A stretch of 64,000 nt of DNA, from positions 718,833 to 782,832 of the forward strand of contig NZ_JAEUGD010000066.1 of the NCBI RefSeq assembly GCF_016775155.1, in the 5' to 3' direction. Position 1 is the stretch's first letter. Each line of letters opens with the position of its first letter. Of this stretch, positions 19,601 through 29,400 are shown piece by piece. The translations under genes were made by a program, and so were the position numbers. This stretch comes from Fulvivirga marina (GTDB lineage: Bacteria; Bacteroidota; Bacteroidia; Cytophagales; Cyclobacteriaceae). The notes beneath the pieces are model-generated. The model did no database searches and was not told the DNA's origin. It worked only from the letters and a program-made list of their open reading frames with translations.

Positions 19601-19996
19601 GGTCCTTAAAATTTCATGCCTGTTGATCACTGAAGTAAAAGCATATTGAAGTGCATCAATATCCAGCTTCCCTTGAATCCTACGTAAAGTTGGCATATGA
19701 TAGGGTGTAGATCCTTCAAACCGATCAATGAACCAGATTCTTTCCTGAGAACAGGATAATGGCAACTTATCGAAACCATTACGGCTCTCAAGGTTAATCT
19801 TTTCGCTTGGTGCCGACAATTCTGACAAACTCAGGAAATCAATAATAGCCTGCTTGTTTTCCCTTATTTCGGCAATTAGTTCAGGGCTAATGGTGTTCTG
19901 TTTAGGCTTTTTTATTTGCAGCTTTCCAGCCTCAATGTATGCATATGAGCCACTGTTTTTCAGCTCATTAAGAATATTTAGTACTTTATCGTCCAT
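16625..19996 (-). CDS. Single-module NRPS (C-A-PCP) with TubC-like docking domain
   Basis: A 1123-residue elongation module. Order: N-terminal TubC-like docking domain (1-50); C domain (HHISSDGWS near 205); A domain (A3 motif HTSGTTGRPKG near 672, A5 NLYGPTEAS, A8 IKLRGYRIEPGEI); PCP (LGGHSLLVI near 1064). The A pocket reads by eye D-S-W-D-I-G-L-I-G, the same as in the PKS-NRPS at 23440-30930, so both probably load the same amino acid. I do not recognise the code. The protein ends in the short acidic tail EEKVYDL, which probably binds the docking domain of the next NRPS. Its start lies 1 bp after the stop of the preceding gene, which suggests translational coupling. Confidence 0.95.
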   Translation of the reverse strand: MDDKVLNILNELKNSGSYAYIEAGKLQIKKPKQNTISPELIAEIRENKQAIIDFLSLSELSAPSEKINLESRNGFDKLPLSCSQERIWFIDRFEGSTPYHMPTLRRIQGKLDIDALQYAFTSVINRHEILRTVYKEEEGNPYQVILDQMPEWSITRLSLPDKSHEEIMNLAAEETKKPFDLSEDISLRATLITVTEESHYFIIVMHHISSDGWSIPIFYEELMELYQSRVEKRQSNLKDLELQYADYACWQRKQLENNTLDSKLSYWENKLTGYEPLNLPTDFPRPTVKSSSGALHSGMVPVEISQSINDLCARSETTQYMFLLTALSVLLHKYTGQYDIVIGSPIANRLHKETESLIGFFLNTVALRSKFKGTDTFQELLKQVRNTSLEAFQRQDVPIEKIIERVESKRDISRSTLIQTLFVFQNTPEGESKGLSDIQLAWESVGQHTSKFDLTFTITSTAHGLRVYITYCDDLFKEETMKRMMNHYKNILKNVVKEPTLCIDQISMLTQEEQNVLHRYERSEYGFENVHEIVQATSRQSPEKIAACYKDQQLSYGELNSKANTLARQLLERGIEPNDYIPVVMSRGLDYVVSALAVLKCGAAFAPLSIHWPTTRLDEIIESLKAKVILTNTKGLRESELVSDQLLLVDIDQLNDSEKDISFPAKQEDAMYVFHTSGTTGRPKGVVVTHGGVMNRLYWMNEYFGKDAARSVLRTTQHIFDSSVWQIFWPLMNEGQTVIPSEDQLLSAKYFKEIVSGFNITMTDFVPALFSEIVHEMMEQGVSDDLKSLKEIVIGGEEIQVEAVNQFKKIYPDVRITNLYGPTEASIGCVFHEVKETNNKIIPIGKPITNARVMVVSEGGQLVPVGVSGELYIGGIPVAKGYLQQDKTRESFVSNPVTGNKEETWYKTGDLVKWTSQGDLLFMGRKDDQIKLRGYRIEPGEIESHIMGTEQVIACKVILQEVASQKNLVAYVVPSSHYNEDQLLISLRKSLPDYMVPAFIVPLEKLPLDSNGKINKKELTTATLDLVVALNRPANETEEKLVEIWHGLLGMPKENIDVKKTFFELGGHSLLVIRLAYQIEKAFGIQLSLQQLFNFSSIVELGKLISISTSSQDHKSEEKVYDL

Positions 19997-19997
19997 A

Positions 19998-22900
19998 TTA
20001 AATATCTATTGTATCGTATTCATCAGCAGGAGCAGCTTCCTTGTTTATGATGCGAATGTACTTTGCCAGACTTTGTATAGTAGGGTATTGAAAAACAACT
20101 CTGACCGGGAATGACACCTCAAACTTGTCCTGTATCATGGATATCATTCGGGTAGCCAGTAAGCTGTGTCCTCCATTTTTGAAAAAGTTGGCAGTGGTAC
20201 TTATTTGCTGGCTATCAGTACTTAGCAATATAGACCAGGCTTGAACCAGTTCATGCTCAATTTCATCAGTAGGGGCAACATATACATCCTGGTTAATTTT
20301 GTTCGGTTCTGGTAATTTTTTCTTATCAATTTTACCGCTCGGCAGTAAGGGTAGTTCTTCGATCCGTACATAGTACTCCGGAACCATATATGATGGCAGG
20401 TGTGCTTGCAGGTGTTCACGAATATCCTTGGTAAGTAATTCTTCCTCACTCATATAGTAACCGACCAGATACTGATTTTCTCCCTCTCCTCTAAGTTGCA
20501 CTATTCCCTCTGCAACACCTTCAAACTCTTTTAACCAATGCGTGATCTCTCCTAACTCAATACGGTAGCCTCGCAGCTTAACCTGCTCATCTATTCGACC
20601 TAAATATTCCAGGTTCCCATCAGCAAGCCAACGAACCAAATCTCCCGTCTTGTATAACCTGCTTCCTGATTCTCCGTCGTATGGATTATCTACAAACTTC
20701 TCCGAGGTCAGTTCAGGGTTGTTGTAGTATCCTCGTGCCAGGGCTATCCCTCCAAGGCACAGCTCTCCGGGCACTCCTAAACCGGCCAGTTGGCTGGCTG
20801 TGTCTAAAACATAGGCTTTTACTCCTCGCAAGGGTTTCCCTATCGGAACACTTCGAAGGTCTTCATATGAAGATGTTGAATAACCTGTAGCATAGATCGT
20901 AGCTTCGGTGGGACCATACAAGTTCTCCAAACGTGCCGATAAGCCCAGTCTATTAAAATAATCAACAGTATTACGTGCCAGTGGCTCCCCGGCTGAAATG
21001 ATATAACGCAACGACTCAAGACCCGCTCCCCCTTTTCTACCTACCTCTTCCAAAAACAGTCCCAACATGGAGGGTACAAAGTTTACATGACTCACCCCGT
21101 ATCGAACAAGCGCATCTTTTATAACTATAGGGTCTGACTCATCTCCCTGAGGAAGTATAGCCAACGATCCTCCCGATACAAACCACCCGAATAGTTCAGA
21201 ACAGCTCACATCAAACACAACATTGGTCTTGAGCAGATAACTATCTCCGGCCGCCAGAGGGTATTGATCCTGCATGGTTTCTATGAGGTTGGCTAGAGAC
21301 CTATGCTCAACCATCACTCCTTTAGGGGTACCCGTTGACCCTGAAGTGTAAATGATGTAAGCCAAATCTTCTATACCTGACTCATGAGCCGGTTTTTCAT
21401 CCTCGGATGTTGAAGATTCAGACATTAAATGCTGGTAATCAAGTACCGTAACTGCCTCAAAACCGTCATAGAAACTGCCAGTGGTTTTATCAGCTACAAG
21501 GTATTGAGCCCCGGTATGATCAAGGATGTACGCCCGGCGTGCATCCGGCTGGGTCCAATCTATGGGAAGATAGGCACATCCTGCTTTGAGTATCCCGAAA
21601 ATGGTAGTTATCAAATCTGATGAACGCTCCATGCTCACCCCTACTATGTCACCAGGACGGACACCTCTGGCATGAAGCTGATGACTCAAGTCATTGGATC
21701 GTACCTGCAAATCCTGATATGTGATCTCTTCATCTCTTTCATATAAGGCCACATGATCCGGTGTAAGTAAGGCCTGACGATCAAACTTTTCCATTACCGT
21801 TTCATGGATCTCTGGTAAGGGTTGTGCATTATAATGAATGGATTGTAATGACTGCTGTTCTGCCGAATCCATCAGGCTCAGTGAGCTCAACTTCGCTTCT
21901 GGATCAGCTACAATTTGCTCCAAAAGAGTGATGTATTGACCTAAAAACTGCTCTACTGTCTCACGTAAAAACAGATCTGTACTGTAGTTGACAGACAGAT
22001 TGAAACCCTGAGGTTCCTCCTTAGCTCGAAGTGTAATATCAAACTGTGAAGTAATCTCTTCAAGCTCTTTCAGCTCTCCGATTTGCTTTTTACCGGGTTC
22101 AGGGTAATTAGCCAGCGAAAACATGATATTAAACAACACCATTGACGTGGCATCTCTGTCACTTTTCATGTGTTCTACGATTTTGATCAATGGTATATCC
22201 TGATGTTCGAAGGCATCAAATACATGATCTGAAACATCTTTTAGCCATTTATCGAATGGAAGGTCATTTTGTATTCCATTTCGAAGCACCAGCGTATTGG
22301 TAAAGAAGCCAATAAGTGGCTCAATTTCAGGAAGGTTACGATTGGCAACGGGTGAACCTACAACAACGTCATCCTTTCGGGCATATCTGGCTATTAATAA
22401 ATTAAATACCGACAATAACAAGATATACAATGAAGTATTCTGCTTAGCTGCTAAACCTTTAAGCCCTTCAGCCAACTGGTCATCAATGTATTGCTCAATA
22501 ATATCACCATTTCCAGATAACACCTGAGGTCTGTTAAAATCTCCCAACAATGTGGTGGGCTCTGCGTTCTCAAGTTCTTTTTCCCAGAAATCGAGATGCT
22601 TATTAAGAAAATCCTCAGTAAGCCTCGACTTCTCCCAAACCGCATAGTCAGCGTATTCGACCTCTAAAGACTTAAGACCAGAAGCGTTATTCTGCGATAC
22701 TTCAAAGTATAACTGACTCAGTTCATTTCCAAAAATAGCAGTCGACCACCCGTCAAAAACAATATGATGCACTACTACAAGGAAAATATACCTGTCACTG
22801 TATTTTATGAGTTTTGCTCTTAATAAAGGTCCCTCAGATAAGTTGAATGGCTCTTGCAATTGTTCCTTTAGTAGGTCATCAAAAGATGCCTTGGAAAACT

Positions 22901-23387
22901 CACCTCCTTCAATTTCTTCAAATTTCCACTCTTCTTTTTCAAGTACCAACTGGTAAGGTATCCCACCTTTTTCCTTAATTACCGTTCTTAAAGGCTCATG
23001 ACGGTTGATAAGCTCACTGTATGCTTTGACTAAATGCTCCTTTTCAAGGCCATCTGTTATTTCAATAGAGAATGGAATGTGATAGGCCAGTCCACCTTCT
23101 ATTTGGTCTATGAACCATAACGCTTCCTGTGAACTGGATAACGGAATTTCATCTAGCTCGGCTCTATTGACTCTTTTTATGGTCAAACCTCTTTTCACAG
23201 ACTTGGCTACTGCCAGATCCTTTTTTAGAAACGATTTTAACTCTTCTTTCCCCGCCTTGATTTTTTCAAGTAGTGCAGGACTTAGCTGTGTACCTTTAGG
23301 TACGTTAACCTTGAGCTCACCCTCTTCATTTAAAAACAATGATATTCCACTTTCGTGAGCTTCCGTTATAATATTTAATGCATCCAT
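19998..23387 (-). CDS. Single-module NRPS (C-A-PCP) with TubC-like docking domain
   Basis: A 1129-residue elongation module. Order: TubC-like docking domain (1-55, with SLFLNEEGELKVNVPKG); C domain (HHIVFDGWS near 207); A domain (A3 YTSGSTGTPKG near 677, A5 NLYGPTEAT, A8 VKLRGYRIELGEI); PCP (NGGHSLLAT near 1069). The pocket reads D-V-S-N-I-A-L-I-Y by eye, which I cannot assign. The A domain and the end of the C domain are almost identical to module 2 of the three-module NRPS, so the same residue should appear twice in the product. The C-terminal tail DEYDTIDI is acidic-hydrophobic and suits docking to the next protein. It receives the chain from the PKS-NRPS upstream, whose tail ends YESFEI. 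Confidence 0.95.
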   Translation of the reverse strand: MDALNIITEAHESGISLFLNEEGELKVNVPKGTQLSPALLEKIKAGKEELKSFLKKDLAVAKSVKRGLTIKRVNRAELDEIPLSSSQEALWFIDQIEGGLAYHIPFSIEITDGLEKEHLVKAYSELINRHEPLRTVIKEKGGIPYQLVLEKEEWKFEEIEGGEFSKASFDDLLKEQLQEPFNLSEGPLLRAKLIKYSDRYIFLVVVHHIVFDGWSTAIFGNELSQLYFEVSQNNASGLKSLEVEYADYAVWEKSRLTEDFLNKHLDFWEKELENAEPTTLLGDFNRPQVLSGNGDIIEQYIDDQLAEGLKGLAAKQNTSLYILLLSVFNLLIARYARKDDVVVGSPVANRNLPEIEPLIGFFTNTLVLRNGIQNDLPFDKWLKDVSDHVFDAFEHQDIPLIKIVEHMKSDRDATSMVLFNIMFSLANYPEPGKKQIGELKELEEITSQFDITLRAKEEPQGFNLSVNYSTDLFLRETVEQFLGQYITLLEQIVADPEAKLSSLSLMDSAEQQSLQSIHYNAQPLPEIHETVMEKFDRQALLTPDHVALYERDEEITYQDLQVRSNDLSHQLHARGVRPGDIVGVSMERSSDLITTIFGILKAGCAYLPIDWTQPDARRAYILDHTGAQYLVADKTTGSFYDGFEAVTVLDYQHLMSESSTSEDEKPAHESGIEDLAYIIYTSGSTGTPKGVMVEHRSLANLIETMQDQYPLAAGDSYLLKTNVVFDVSCSELFGWFVSGGSLAILPQGDESDPIVIKDALVRYGVSHVNFVPSMLGLFLEEVGRKGGAGLESLRYIISAGEPLARNTVDYFNRLGLSARLENLYGPTEATIYATGYSTSSYEDLRSVPIGKPLRGVKAYVLDTASQLAGLGVPGELCLGGIALARGYYNNPELTSEKFVDNPYDGESGSRLYKTGDLVRWLADGNLEYLGRIDEQVKLRGYRIELGEITHWLKEFEGVAEGIVQLRGEGENQYLVGYYMSEEELLTKDIREHLQAHLPSYMVPEYYVRIEELPLLPSGKIDKKKLPEPNKINQDVYVAPTDEIEHELVQAWSILLSTDSQQISTTANFFKNGGHSLLATRMISMIQDKFEVSFPVRVVFQYPTIQSLAKYIRIINKEAAPADEYDTIDI
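20311..21959. repeat. Duplicated A-domain block, copy 2
   Basis: Partner of the block at 10432-12080, with a constant offset of 9879 and no indels over about 1.65 kb. Here it encodes the A domain of the single-module NRPS at 19998-23387. Homologous recombination between the two copies could delete about 9.9 kb, including one whole NRPS gene between them. Confidence 0.9.
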
Positions 23388-23439
23388 TTCTTTATCAGGA
23401 CTTATATTGATATAACTAAATATAACTTACCGTTTAACG

Positions 23440-26400
23440 TCAGATCTCAAACGACTCATATTCATCTTCGCCTTCTTCTGCAGGTGCAAATACACCTAAA
23501 TAATCTGCCAACTCTTCTATGGTTGGATAGACAAAAATTGACTTGATGGTAAGGTTAACACCTAACAATTCCCTTACTGCACTTACCACACGGATTGCCA
23601 TGAGTGAGTGACCTCCCATTTCGAAAAAGTTTGCATCCACGCTGAGTTCTTCTGTGTCAATACCCAAAAGGCCTGACCATATGTTAACCAGTTGCTGTTC
23701 TACTTCATTTTTAGGAGCCTTTCGCTCTTGCTTAAAATCAGGCTTAGGCAGTTTTGCTTTATCTATTTTTCCACTTTCATGCACAGGTAACTTGTCCATG
23801 GTTATCAATCGGGACGGAACCATGTAGTTAGGCAACTGCGCCTTAAGGTACTCCCTTGCATCAGCTTCATCATAAGTATCCGATACCACCAGGTAAGCTA
23901 CAAGGATTTTATTGCCCAGGTCATTATCATGAACAAGTACTACTGATTCATTAACTCCATTAGCCTTATTCAGTATGGACTGTATTTCACCAAGTTCTAT
24001 CCTGTAGCCCCTTATTTTTACCTGATCATCAATTCTACCCAGGAAAGCTATATTTCCGTCAGGAAGCCATTTAGCCAGATCTCCGGTCTTGTACATTTTA
24101 CCGGGCTGCGAATCTAATATATCTGCAACAAACTTGTCGTCTGTTAGAACATTATCTCCAAAATATCCTGTAGCCAGACAGACTCCTGCAATGCACAACT
24201 CACCGGGGACCCCAACAGGAACTACTTGCTTGTTTTGATCCAAAATGTAGATCTTAGTATTGCTAATAGGTTTACCAATGGGTATTATCTCCTTCTCTTC
24301 TTCCACGGGATAGTAAACACAGCCTATACTCGCCTCAGTTGGCCCATACAAGTTTGTGAGTCTTATTTGAGGATATTTCCGAATGAAGAAATTCGTGGTC
24401 TCTGGTGTAATGGCCTCTCCCCCTATAACGATATCCTTCAATTTAAAAGGGTTAAACTTATTAGTTCCAGCCTTCATTTGCCTTACCATTTCGTTAAATA
24501 GTGAGGGAACAAAATCAGTCATGGTAATCCCATATTCTTCTATAAGCTCATTGAAATACCTCAGATCAAGCATTCTCTCTTCCGATGGGATAACAGTCTG
24601 CCCTCCATTAACCAATGGCCACATCAATTGCCAGATAGCACTATCAAAAATGTGCTTTGTTGTTCTTAACACAGATTGCGCCGATGCTTTACCGAAGTAG
24701 TCATTCATCCACATAAACCTGTTATAAACACCTTTGTGAGGTACTACCACCGCCTTCGGCATACCTGTAGTTCCCGAGGTATGAAATATATACATAGGGA
24801 GCTCTGTTCCGGGCTTTTCCGGCAGGTTACTTTCGGTTTCTTCCAACAAACCCGATTCCACTAAATGAAATCCTTCTTCGATACTTAGCCCGCTCTCATC
24901 AACACCCAGGTTGTTTACAAGGGTTACTGGTGCATTTAACTTTGCTATGGCATTTTTTATCCTGGCTTCCGGCCAATAAATACTGAGTGGAGCCGGCGCT
25001 GCCTTCAGCTTCCATATAGCAATTACCGACACCAGAAAATCAATGCCTCTTGACATAACAACAGGCACAATACTTCCTTCGCTAATAGCATAGCTCTGTA
25101 GGTTATTGGCCAGCGTATTGGCTTTTCCGTTTAATTGTCTGTAAGTCAGAACTGCGTCTTCATGATAAACAGCGTTGGCATCAGGTGTTTCCTCAACCTG
25201 CTTCTCAAAAAGGTCCAGAATGGTAGTATTATCGGGGTAAAGCTTTCTGGTCTGATTAAACTCATTTACTACCAATTCATACTCTTTTTCATCTACCAGT
25301 TTAATGTCGGAAATGAGAATATCCGGATTACCCGCAACCTGTTCCAAAATTTGTCGGAAGCATTTGGCAAAGCGCTCAATAGTTGATCCATCAAAAAGAT
25401 CACCTGAGTATTCGAAATTAAAAAGCAATCTGTCTTTTCCCTCGTAACCAGTAAGGCTCAAATCAAACTTATTATGGCCTAATTTTCTTTCTTGTCTCCT
25501 TAGTGTAATGCCAGGGATCTGAATAGCAGCTCCACCAAAATTCTGAAGGGAGAACATAACATCAAATAGTGGATGCCTATTGCTTTCTCTGCGAACTTTC
25601 AAATCGTTGAGTAGCTCATCAAAAGGATATTGCTGATTATCAAAGGCCTGAAGTGAAATGTTTTTAACACTTTGAACAAACTCAATGAAAGTCATCTTGT
25701 CATCAAAACGGCTACGGATAGGCAATGTATTTACAAACATGCCCACCAAGCCTTCTACATCATGATGAGGTCTTCCGGCAGTTGGTGTTCCAATAACCAC
25801 ATCGGTTGTTCTCGCCAACTTACCAAGCAGCAGACTATATGCAGAGAATAGGAACATAAATGAAGTTACATGCTGCTCTTCATTGAATGAGGCTATCTGA
25901 GATTGTAATTCCGATTCTATTTCGAAACTGACTTTTCCTCCTGGTTTTTCACGCTCCACCGGCCTTTTATAGTCGCCAGGTAAATCTAACACCGGAAGCT
26001 CTCCTTCAAACTGCTCCACCCAAAAAGACTTCTGTGTTTTCCAGCTCCTTTCTCCGGTTTGCTCCTTTTGCCATACTGCGAAATCTTTGTACTGGATTTT
26101 TGGTTTTTCCAGCGCTTCACCTGCATATAATGCGGCAAATTCATTGAGTAAGATTCCCTGAGAAATACCATCTGTAGCAATATGATGGATATCAACTAAT
26201 AAATAATGCAGGGCATCTTCTATCTTGAGCAGTTTAACTCTGAGTAGTGGGGCCTTTGACAGGTCGAAAGGTTTACAAAACTGCTCAAAATATACCTCCA
26301 GCTCATTTTCATGAATTTCGGCATGTTCTACTTCAAAATTTACGTTTTGTACCTTTTGATATACCTGATCTCCTTCATGGACAAAAGAGGTGCGCAAAAT

Positions 26401-29400
26401 TTCGTGCCTTTCTACCAGCTGTGAAAAAGCCTTTGATAGTTTTTCCTTATCCAGCTCTCCTTCTACCTTTACAAACTGCGGCAGGTTATAACCCAATGAA
26501 TCTTTATCATAATTCCATAAGAAATATAGCCTGTTTTGAGCCGCACTTACCGGATATTTTGAGGCCAGCTTTGCCTTAGAGATTACATTTTCCTTTGCAG
26601 AGCCTAAAGTATCTTCAATAAACTCACCTAACTGTCTCACAGAGGATCTCTTGAAGAAATCGGTGATCAATACATCAACTGAAAACTCCTTCTTGATCCA
26701 GTTTATCATAGTTAATGCCTTTAACGAATCTCCACCCAGCTCGAAAAAGTCATCAAATGGTTTAATAGTCTCTTTGCCAAAAAACCTTTCCCACAATACT
26801 ATTAACCTCTCCTCAACCGTTGCTGCCTGGTTAATCGGGTTTTCATTGGTATGGTTAGCTTGTTCTTCCCCTCTTTCATTAGCATCATCTGCTTTCTGAA
26901 ATGCCGTCAGGATGCTTCTGGATATTATAACATGACATTCCAGGCTCGTAAGCATATTCCTGAAAAGTAAGAACCCCTCCTTATTGCTTACGCTATTTAC
27001 TCCCACCATTCCATTTCCAGCTTTAACAGCCATTCCACTTTCTGACCAGGCATTCCAACCTATACTCTTCACGGTAGGGTATTGATATGCAAGAGCATCT
27101 AAAAACAAATTGACTGACACGTACCCCACTTCTCCCACGGGTGCTTTAAAGGCCGCAGCCGAGCTACAATTCAAGAAAAAATCCAACTGATCATGTGCAA
27201 ACTCTTCAAGCAAGTTAAGTGCTCCAAAAACCTTTGTATTAATCAATGTACTATCTGCCGCTCTGTCGCGGTTTTGAATGATTCCTCCCTTGTCAATACT
27301 TCCTGCCGCATGAATTACTCCATTTACCTGACCTATTTGACTAATCTTTTCCTTAAGGGATGAATAAGACGTTTTATCAGCTATGTCCATGGCTATATAA
27401 TGAACTTGTCCGCCAGCGGTCTCAATCTCCCTGATCCTTTTTATCGTATCATTATCACTTTGTGCCCAATGCTTCGGTTCAGGCAACTCCTTTCTACCAA
27501 TGAGTATAAACTGAGCGCCATTTGTTTCTTCGGCCATTTGCTGAGCAAGTGCCAGGCCTATTCCTCCTGTACCTCCTGATATCAGATATACACCATTATC
27601 CTTAAATACAGGCATTTTATTCTCCGCCTTCAAGGCAAATGGTTTCACTCCCTGCTTAAACCTCATACCTTTTCTATAGGCAACTACTTCACCCGAAGTT
27701 ACAGGCTCTTTTGAGGCAATAGACAACCACTCTTCTTCTTCTGGAAGGTCTAACTGCATACCCTGAATAGTGGCATATTCTTTAGTAATTATTTTAGTTA
27801 CTCCTGCTGCCAAAGCATAAAATGGATTGACACTATCTTCCGGGAGCACTTTATATCCTCCAAAAGTAACTGTTAACAGGTCAACCTCTGTTTGTGATTT
27901 TCTATCCCCTAATGCCTTAGCCAGATTGATCAAACCATAATAGCATGTTTCTACATGGCTATTGGCATCATTCTCTGCACGATTATCCAAGGCATAAACT
28001 ATACGAACATCTCCCATATTTGTCTCTTCAAAGAGACGGGTAAAATGGGATGGATCAGCCGGGTTAATCTCAAACTGTCTGTCGGCAATTTGTTGGTAAG
28101 TAGCTCCCAGCCGGACATTGTAATTACCCTCAACATGGGATGTCTGCTGTAAACCTTCATTGTAACTAAAGATCCACACAGGCTTTTCATCAGTCTTACG
28201 AGTGGCAGACATTGCATCTATTTCCCAAATAAGTTTATGTGTCCACTCTACCGGATTAGGAGATGCTCCACCTCCTTTAGCGATAAGGTCCGATATCATT
28301 TTGTAAGAGTCCACATAAAGGGGGTATTCTACTTTGTCAAACTCGTACGTCGGCAGATTAATACGACTACGATTTTCATGCTCATAGAATTTGTTCCAGT
28401 CTGGCCTCAGCCCCACTGACCATAGCTTTCCGATGGTTTGCAGCAGGTATCTGTTATCATCAATGACCTGATCGGGTTTACTTATAGTATTAAACACATC
28501 ATGATCATCCATCCTGTGGTCATGTGACCTGACAAAGGTTGATAAGGAATCTCCCGGGCCAATTTCAATGCAGGCTAGTGAGCTTTCTGTAAGCAGGCTT
28601 TCTAATGCCTTGGAGAATTGCACCTCTTCTACAATTTGATTGCTCCAATAGCTTTTGTCTTGCATCTCACCATCAACCAAGAGTCCTGTCACACTAGAAA
28701 TTACCGGTATTTCCTGTCTGTGAAAAGATGTTTCGTCCAAGGTTTTCCTAAATGGCTCTAAGACAGGTTCCATCATGTACGAATGAAAAGCATGAGATGT
28801 ATGCAGTACTCTTGAATGTATCCCTTTTTCTTCGAGGCTTAGCCTCAGATCTTCTATGGCCTCTATACTACCTGAAGCCACAGCGTGTGCCGAGCTGTTA
28901 GAGGCAGCAATTGAAATATTTTCCCTGCCAGAAAGCCATGATATCAGTTCATCTCTTCCCATTGCCACACTCAGCATCTGACCTTTTTCCTGTTGCTGCA
29001 TGAGCTCACCTCTTGCAATAACCAACTTCAGAGCATCCTCAAGATCAATTATTCCTGAGATGCACGCAGCAGCATACTCTCCAATGCTGTGGCCTAACAG
29101 TACATCAGGCTGATAACCCCAATGCATGAGTTGCTTTGCCACCGCATACTGAATGATAAATATGAGAGGCTGGCTGTTCATGGTCTGATCTACCTCTTCA
29201 GGTGAAGACTCAAGTATCTTATAAAAATCTTTGCCGGTGAGCCTTTTGGCTATCTCAAAACTTTGGGTGGCATACTGTCTAAATACTTTTTCCTGCATGA
29301 GTTTGATTCCCATCCCCTGATACTGCCCTCCTTGTCCGCTAAACATAAACGCCAGTTTCTTAGCTGATTTTGAAGCTTTTGTTACTTTCAAATCTGCGGG